27,124 nucleotides of DNA from Bacteroidales bacterium UBA2714. GTDB lineage: Bacteria > Bacteroidota > Bacteroidia > Bacteroidales > P3. The stretch lies in assembly GCA_002354035.1 (NCBI GenBank), contig DEKU01000041.1:1-27124 (forward strand), written 5' to 3'. The notes beneath the pieces are model-generated. The model had not been told where the DNA came from. It made no database searches and was given only the letters and a program-made list of their open reading frames with translations. Shown here in pieces: positions 25,130-27,124 of the stretch. Each line of letters starts with the position of its first letter. Positions within the stretch are counted from its first letter, which is position 1. The position numbers and the translations under genes are program-made.

Positions 25130-25693
25130 TTACTTCGCATCGCGGCCGGCACGGATGGCCTTGATGTTGGTCTCGACGACGGCGTCGCCCTTGCGGCCGA
25201 AGATGGCCTTGATGGCTTTCTCCAGTTCGTCGAACTCAATCTCAAGGTAGGGAGCGGCGGCACCCAGCAGCACCATGTTGCCGCGGGCGTTGAGCTCCTT
25301 GGCAATGGCGTTGGCGTTGAAGCTGACACATTTCTTCAGCTTGGCCAGCTCGGCATTGACCTTCTCAATTTCGGGATAGTTCTTGATATTGATGAAGGGG
25401 TCGCTGTTGGTGATGACCACGCCGTCGGGGGCGAGGAAAGGCAGATAGCGCAAAGCCTCCATAGGCTCGGAGCTGAGGATGATATCGGCCTTGCCTTCGG
25501 GAATCACGTCGGCGAAGATGGGTTCGCTGCTGATGCGGAGGTGGCTGAACACACTGCCGCCACGCTGCGACATACCGTGGATTTCGCTCTGCTTGACATT
25601 CATGCCCAGGTTAAGGGCTGCGTCGCTGATGATTTTGGCTACGGAGACAATACCGTCACCGCCTACGCCACAAAGTATGATGTCTTTCTTCAT
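25130..25693 (-). CDS. iorB: Indolepyruvate ferredoxin oxidoreductase beta subunit
   Basis: 187 aa, a usual length for the stand-alone gamma-domain subunit. With IorA it converts aryl pyruvates from aromatic amino acids to aryl-acetyl-CoA, reducing ferredoxin under anaerobic conditions. DIILCGVGGDGIVSVAK at 4-20 is the nucleotide-binding start of the family, followed by KQSEIHGMSQRGGSVFSHLR with the conserved GMSQRGG motif at about 40-46. It follows iorA by 75 bp on the same strand. Confidence 0.93.
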   Translation of the reverse strand: MKKDIILCGVGGDGIVSVAKIISDAALNLGMNVKQSEIHGMSQRGGSVFSHLRISSEPIFADVIPEGKADIILSSEPMEALRYLPFLAPDGVVITNSDPFINIKNYPEIEKVNAELAKLKKCVSFNANAIAKELNARGNMVLLGAAAPYLEIEFDELEKAIKAIFGRKGDAVVETNIKAIRAGRDAK

Positions 25694-25713
25694 TGTTGTT
25701 TCTCTTTTTTTGT

Positions 25714-25762
25714 GTCCGATTTGTCTGACTATTCTTACTGGTCGGACAAGTCGGACTATTCT
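25714..25762. repeat. Two imperfect 22-bp direct repeats between iorA and iorB
   Basis: Units at 25714-25735 and 25741-25762 share 17 of 22 bases and end in the same GACTATTCT. They also contain short inverted segments (TGTCCGA with TCGGACA). They fill most of the 75-bp spacer. A processing or regulatory role is possible, but simple expansion of a short intergenic repeat is as likely. Confidence 0.6.
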
Positions 25763-25768
25763 GACAAT

Positions 25769-27124
25769 TTATTTCTTGGCGGCAATGCGCTTTTTGTTCT
25801 CAACGATGCAGACACGCTGCGGGATGATGACGCTGACGCCGTCGTAGGCAATCTCCTCTTCGAGAATCTTGACAAACTCGTCGTGGTTCTTGGGCAGGGG
25901 AACGATATGGCGGATGTGGTCGGGGTCGACACCGAGGCCCTTGCAGATGTTGAAGAGCTTCATGTTGGCGCTGGAGGGCTGGCCGCCGGTCATAGCGGTG
26001 ATGTCGTTATCGAGAATCATCACGATGACGTTAGCCTTCTCGTTTACGCAGTCAAGCAGGCCAGTCATGCCGCTGTGGCCAAACGTACCGTCGCCGATAA
26101 CTGCCACGGAGGGGAAGATGCCCATCTCGGCGGCACCCTTGGCCATGGTGATGGAAGCACCCATGCAGACGGTGGTGTTCAAAGCACCCATGTTGAAACC
26201 GAGGGTATAGCAACCGATGTCGCCGAACACACGGCCATGCTCGTACTTCTTCATCACATCGATGAGAGCCTGATAGCTGTCGATATGGGGGCAACCCTGG
26301 CAGAGTGCGGGAGGACGGTTGGTGACCACCTCGGGCACTGCGGGACCGGTGGCAACGGGCATACCGAGGGCCTTGGCAACTTTCTCGGCGTTCAGCTCGC
26401 CGTCGCGGCGGATGACCTCATCCAGACGGCCGTGTACGGGCTTGCCTTTGCCCAGACAGCCTTTAATCAGCTCTTCGACGAAGGGCTGGCCGTCTTCGAG
26501 CACCAGAATCTCGTCGCACTCGTCATACAGTTTGCTCAGCATGGCGGTGGGCAGGGGGTACTGGGTGATTTTCACCACGGGATAGGGGCATTTGCCGCCG
26601 GGGAAATTCTCCAGCAGGTAGTTGTAGGCAATACCGGTGGTGACGATACCGCGGCTCTTGTCGGTGCCGGGGATATACTGGTTGAAACCGCTCTTCTCGG
26701 AGGATTCCTCGAACTTGGGCTGCTTGTCAATCAGGTCGCGATAGAGCACCTTGGCGTTGGCGGGCAGGAGCACGAAGGTCTTGGGATCGGTGGGGTAGCT
26801 GATGGGGTTCTGGGGCAGCGGCTCGCGGCGTTCGACACCGGCGCGGCTGTGGGCCAGACGGGTGGGGATGCGCATGAGGATGGGGGTACCCATCTTCTCG
26901 CTCAGCTCATAGCCGAAGAAGACCATGTCGTAGGCCTCCTGCTGGTTGCTGGGCTCCAGCATGGGGATCATGGCCCAGTGGCCATAGAAGCGGCTGTCCT
27001 GCTCGTCCTGCGAGGAGAACATCGAGGGGTCGTCGGCCACTACAATGATGACGCCCTTGGTGCCGATGATAGAGGCATTCATGAAGGGGTCACCGCAGAC
27101 ATTCAGACCCACGTGCTTCATGCA
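25769..27124 (-). CDS. iorA: Indolepyruvate ferredoxin oxidoreductase alpha subunit (partial)
   Basis: The last roughly 450 residues are present; the 5' end lies outside the window. The visible start MKHVGLNV is internal, since in the family it continues a region just before the transketolase-like domain. The thiamine-diphosphate domain is complete: ALCQGCPHIDSYQ, GDIGCYTLGFNMGA and GDGTFGHSG followed by LDND (the GDG-to-N motif). The protein stops soon after VIIPQRVCIVENKKRIAAKK, so the C-terminal ferredoxin domain with two [4Fe-4S] clusters known from archaeal IorA is missing. Electrons would have to leave by another route. Confidence 0.93.
   Translation of the reverse strand, partial: CMKHVGLNVCGDPFMNASIIGTKGVIIVVADDPSMFSSQDEQDSRFYGHWAMIPMLEPSNQQEAYDMVFFGYELSEKMGTPILMRIPTRLAHSRAGVERREPLPQNPISYPTDPKTFVLLPANAKVLYRDLIDKQPKFEESSEKSGFNQYIPGTDKSRGIVTTGIAYNYLLENFPGGKCPYPVVKITQYPLPTAMLSKLYDECDEILVLEDGQPFVEELIKGCLGKGKPVHGRLDEVIRRDGELNAEKVAKALGMPVATGPAVPEVVTNRPPALCQGCPHIDSYQALIDVMKKYEHGRVFGDIGCYTLGFNMGALNTTVCMGASITMAKGAAEMGIFPSVAVIGDGTFGHSGMTGLLDCVNEKANVIVMILDNDITAMTGGQPSSANMKLFNICKGLGVDPDHIRHIVPLPKNHDEFVKILEEEIAYDGVSVIIPQRVCIVENKKRIAAKK

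Overview
The window comes from a member of the Bacteroidota, most likely the order Bacteroidales. The phylum-specific promoter element TAnnTTTG (-7 box) precedes several genes. Secreted glycan-degrading enzymes are abundant, one surface protein ends in a type IX secretion (T9SS)-like sorting domain, and there are almost no strong Shine-Dalgarno sites. Core genes are GC-rich. A few genes are clearly more AT-rich and look acquired: the RelA/SpoT-like gene, the CHASE2/caspase pair and the DUF4160/DUF2442 pair. No rRNA, tRNA, IS element, integrase or CRISPR array was seen.

Layout. Positions 1-5029 carry a minus-strand cluster: thyA (thymidylate synthase), a possible 24-codon ORF, a manC-like mannose-1-phosphate guanylyltransferase, asnS (asparaginyl-tRNA synthetase), then a RelA/SpoT synthetase-domain gene 12 bp behind asnS. 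Past that gene lies a second, truncated copy of the asnS 3' end, then an intrinsic terminator, then a third, degraded asnS-tail-like segment. Gene cargo therefore appears to have been inserted at the asnS 3' end. From 5.2 to 7.5 kb there is a glutathione-peroxidase-like lipoprotein (+) convergent with rsgA and a small membrane protein (both -). From 7.6 to 14.7 kb a plus-strand group encodes a large GH2 beta-galactosidase, a CNNM/CBS membrane protein and a PNGase F-family amidase. From 14.7 to 20.8 kb a minus-strand group encodes a leucine-rich-repeat surface protein, a sodium:solute symporter and a DUF4838 (GH163-type) enzyme broken by a frameshift. PNGase, endo-glycosidase, beta-galactosidase and symporter together suggest use of N-glycoproteins without a SusC/SusD pair in the window.

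From 20.8 to 24.5 kb a plus-strand unit starts at a good promoter. It begins with a rod-like structured RNA resembling 6S RNA, followed by a two-gene system: a CHASE2-like membrane sensor and, one base later, a secreted or periplasmic caspase-fold protease with Sel1 repeats. A strong hairpin separates this from the minus-strand tail of the window: iorA (partial), iorB, and an overlapping DUF4160/DUF2442 pair directly behind iorB.

The most promising leads are (1) the repeated asnS 3' ends flanking a promoterless alarmone-synthetase gene, (2) the CHASE2/caspase-Sel1 pair behind a structured RNA, and (3) the N-glycan degradation cluster with its frameshifted GH163-like gene.
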